Of a stretch of DNA of 64,000 nt, positions 61,731 through 64,000 are shown piece by piece. A model generated the notes under the pieces. The model did no database searches and had not been told where the DNA came from. It was given only the letters and a program-made list of their open reading frames with translations. The DNA is from Parapedobacter deserti (GTDB lineage: Bacteria > Bacteroidota > Bacteroidia > Sphingobacteriales > Sphingobacteriaceae), in assembly GCF_042646065.1 (NCBI RefSeq), contig NZ_JBHRTA010000008.1:248001-312000 (forward strand), written 5' to 3'. A program made the position numbers and the translations under genes. Every line of letters starts with the position of its first letter. The first letter of the stretch is position 1.

Positions 61731-63110
61731 TTACTTGTGCTGCTCTTTCCATTCTTGACTGAACGACTTTTTGGGAATCCGGGGTAGACTTCGGTGCTTG
61801 CCCCAGGCTTTTTTGAAAAGCCGATGCAACAGCGAGTTTTTTAATTTCCCTCCGAAGAAGTCGATAACACGGCGTCTCGTTATGGCAAACGTGAAGCCTT
61901 TCCAGGCGACCTTTTCCTTTTTTGAAACCATGTTGTTGGTTACGGCATCACGCCGGTTGAGTAGCAGCATCTTGTGGATGTCTATTTTCACCGGACAAAC
62001 CTCGCTACATTTACCACAAAGACTAGACGCATAGCTTAGGTGTTTAAACGCTTCCATTCCCTGCAGGTGAGGCGTGATGAGCGATCCGATGGGGCCGCTG
62101 TAGGTGGTGTTGTAGGCATGGCCCCCGACATTTTTATAGATAGGGCACCCATTGAGGCAGGCACCGCAACGGATACAATATAATCCTTGGCGCTGCTCTT
62201 TTTGAGCAAGGAGTTCCGTTCGGCCATTATCAAGCAATACTACATACATTTCCTCGGGGCCGTCTGTTTCCCCTTCTTGTCTTGGGCCGCTCAGAATACT
62301 GTTGTATACCGTAAGTCGTTGGCCGGTACCATGCGTAGCCAGCAATGGCCAGAAAAGGTCGAGGTCGCTGAGCGAGGGGATAATTTTTTCGATACCCACA
62401 ATGGCAATGTGAATCCGCGGAAAGGTCGTCGTAAGCCGTGCGTTACCTTCATTTTCCGTGATGGCAACGCTGCCGGTATCTGCAATGAGAAAATTGCCGC
62501 CGGTAATGCCGACATCGGCTACTGTATACTGTTGGCGGAGGAGTTCCCGCGCTTTCAACGTCAGCTCCTGCGGAGTGGCATCAGTCGGCGTGCCGAAGTG
62601 CTGATGAAAAAGGTTGGCGATGTCTTGCAGGCTCAGGTGCATGGCTGGAGTCACGATGTGATAAGGCTTCTGACCGAGCAGTTGTACGATGTACTCACCA
62701 AGATCCGTTTCGATGGTGTTAACACCCTTACCTTCCAGGAAGTCATTCAGCTGGATTTCCTCCGTGGTCATCGATTTGGATTTGACGACGGTCTTAGCGC
62801 CGGCACGCTCCATGATTTTCCAGATTTCCTGCTGGGCCTCTTCAGCATCATTGGCCCAAATCACTTTACCACCCTTTTGAAGGAAGTTGGATTCGAATTC
62901 CGGCAGGAGCTTGTCCAGGTTTTCCATCACCTTCCATTTGATGATGTGCGCTTTGCGCTTGGAATTTTCAATGTGATGAAACTGGGTAAGCCCGCTTTCG
63001 ACTGCTACATCATACTTGTCGATGTTATAATTGATGATTTGCCGGTGGCGTGGTTCGAACGCTTTGGCAGCGCTGTCTTTCAGAAAAGCAATTTCTTGTA
63101 CCGACGGCAT
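61731..63110 (-). CDS. lutB: Lactate utilisation iron-sulfur protein LutB
   Basis: 459 residues from the ATG at 63110 (a TTG at 63119 is in frame). The N-terminal LUD domain (about 60-290: GITGGNFLIADTGSVAITEN, EGNARLTTTFPRIHI) is joined to a dicluster ferredoxin-like domain with CIRCGACLNGCPIY and CGKCSEVCPVKIDIHKML, each binding a [4Fe-4S] cluster. LutABC oxidises L-lactate in other bacteria. LutA and LutC are not adjacent here, so the partners must be elsewhere. Confidence 0.88.
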   Translation of the reverse strand: MPSVQEIAFLKDSAAKAFEPRHRQIINYNIDKYDVAVESGLTQFHHIENSKRKAHIIKWKVMENLDKLLPEFESNFLQKGGKVIWANDAEEAQQEIWKIMERAGAKTVVKSKSMTTEEIQLNDFLEGKGVNTIETDLGEYIVQLLGQKPYHIVTPAMHLSLQDIANLFHQHFGTPTDATPQELTLKARELLRQQYTVADVGITGGNFLIADTGSVAITENEGNARLTTTFPRIHIAIVGIEKIIPSLSDLDLFWPLLATHGTGQRLTVYNSILSGPRQEGETDGPEEMYVVLLDNGRTELLAQKEQRQGLYCIRCGACLNGCPIYKNVGGHAYNTTYSGPIGSLITPHLQGMEAFKHLSYASSLCGKCSEVCPVKIDIHKMLLLNRRDAVTNNMVSKKEKVAWKGFTFAITRRRVIDFFGGKLKNSLLHRLFKKAWGKHRSLPRIPKKSFSQEWKEQHK

Positions 63111-63165
63111 GAGCAGCAAATTTGTTGTCTTATTACATAACGCACGAAAAGCGAAAGTGTTGTCC

Positions 63166-64000
63166 TTAAGACTTGGTAGCGATGGCCAGTTCGGTCAATT
63201 GCTCGTCCGAAATCGGAGCGGGGGAATCAATCATCACGTCGCGCCCTGAATTGTTTTTAGGGAAGGCAATGACGTCACGGATGCTGTCGAGTCCCGCAAA
63301 TATGGCCACAAGCCGGTCGAATCCGAAGGCAATGCCACCGTGGGGCGGGGCGCCGTAAGTAAATGCCTCCAACAGGAAACCGAATTGCTTCTGCGCTTCT
63401 TCCGGCGTAAAACCAAGACGGTTGAACATCAGCGACTGCAGTTGGCTGTCATGGATACGGATGGACCCACCGCCTATTTCTGTGCCGTTGATGACCAAGT
63501 CATAAGCGTTGGCTCGCACCTTGCCCGGTTCGCTCTCCAATAAGGGGATGTCTTCGGGTTTCGGGGAAGTGAACGGGTGGTGCATCGCGTGATACCGTGC
63601 GTTTTCTTCATCCCACTCCAACAGGGGGAAGTCTACCACCCACAGCGGTGCATATTTATTCCGGTTGCGCAGTCCCAACTGCGAAGCTATCTCAAGCCGG
63701 AGCTCGCTTAACTGCTTGCGCACACTGCGGGCTTCACCCGCCATCACCAAAAGGAGATCTCCCGGCTTGGCGCCGAATGCGTCTGCCCAGTGCCGGAGTT
63801 GATCCGAATCATAAAATTTGTCTACCGACGACTTGAGCGATCCGTCTTCGTTATACCGGAGGTACACCAATCCGGATGCGCCGATTTGGGGACGCTTGAC
63901 AAAGTCCGTTAAGGCATCCAGTTGTTTGCGTGTATAAGCCGCACATCCTTCGGCATTGATACCCACCACGAGTTCCGCGTTGTCGAATACAGGGAAACCG
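63166..64000 (-). CDS. aspS: Aspartyl-tRNA synthetase, C-terminal part (runs off the right edge)
   Basis: The frame is open to the window edge, and about 278 C-terminal residues are present. Before residue VVGINAEGCAAYTRKQLDAL the frame continues FPVFDNAEL beyond 63969. The bacterial GAD insertion domain is followed by the catalytic core with WVVDFPLLEWDEENARYHAM, HHPFTSPKPED, NGTEIGGGSIRIHD and the class II motif 3 region GIAFGFDRLVAIFAGLDSIR, DVIAFPKN. It is bacterial-type AspRS; discrimination between Asp and Asp/Asn charging is not possible from this part. Confidence 0.95.
   Translation of the reverse strand, partial: GFPVFDNAELVVGINAEGCAAYTRKQLDALTDFVKRPQIGASGLVYLRYNEDGSLKSSVDKFYDSDQLRHWADAFGAKPGDLLLVMAGEARSVRKQLSELRLEIASQLGLRNRNKYAPLWVVDFPLLEWDEENARYHAMHHPFTSPKPEDIPLLESEPGKVRANAYDLVINGTEIGGGSIRIHDSQLQSLMFNRLGFTPEEAQKQFGFLLEAFTYGAPPHGGIAFGFDRLVAIFAGLDSIRDVIAFPKNNSGRDVMIDSPAPISDEQLTELAIATKS

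Overview
This window looks like chromosome from a Bacteroidota, most likely a Sphingobacteriaceae-type organism (Parapedobacter, Pedobacter or Sphingobacterium relatives). The signs are TAnnTTTG -7 promoter boxes with a TTG about 20 bp upstream, few Shine-Dalgarno sites, a three-gene sdhCAB of the fumarate-reductase type, PorT-like beta-barrels, LytS/LytTR pairs and a glgBAC cluster behind a GH31 glucosidase. The genus is an inference. No virus, large plasmid region or CRISPR array is visible.

Layout. 1-5.2 kb: N-terminal part of a sensor kinase that runs off the left edge, then sdhC-sdhA-sdhB and an outer-membrane barrel. 5.3-9.6 kb: small stress and RNA genes (CsbD-like, CsaA-like, tadA), superoxide dismutase, a quinone reductase, DinB, a collapsed SDR pseudogene and a tiny lipoprotein. 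9.8-17.1 kb: a carboxylase beta subunit and acyl-CoA dehydrogenase, then convergent pyrG-yidC and rplS. 17.2-20.4 kb: tRNA-Pro(TGG) followed by an eroded accessory stretch (integrase N-terminus, sulfatase, IS3 remnant, DUF2200). 20.6-26.3 kb: NlpC/P60 protein and a thrABC operon behind a classic Thr-rich leader peptide and attenuator. 26.3-29.1 kb: a split or truncated binding protein and the first LytS/LytTR pair. 29.2-31.7 kb: tRNA-Pro(GGG), a long non-coding stretch with a striking 11-bp periodic array, and two tandem DUF4397-like lipoproteins. 31.8-36.5 kb: galM, an M23 peptidase, cutC, tRNA-Cys and a beta-barrel. 36.6-40.1 kb: rpsL-rpsG-fusA-rpsJ, closed by a terminator instead of continuing into the S10 operon. 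40.3-45.5 kb: a secreted protein, a second LytS/LytTR pair, tmRNA and hisGD. 45.9-53.1 kb: GH31-glgB-glgA-glgC. 53.2-64 kb: mnmE, an NTF2-like protein, TamB, tsaD, an aldo/keto reductase, lutB and the C-terminal part of aspS.

How the parts relate. Most of the window is core metabolism and translation. The most interesting signals lie between or behind genes: (i) matching direct repeats at the same distance (134 bp) upstream of both LytS/LytTR operons, one pair with the canonical 9-12-9 LytTR spacing; (ii) the 11-bp helical-turn-length array at 29.7-30.0 kb; (iii) the threonine attenuator; (iv) pseudogenes whose deletions and frameshifts can be read directly; (v) the palindrome inside the sod promoter. 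All positions come from reading the sequence by eye. Family names are from recognised motifs, not from searches.
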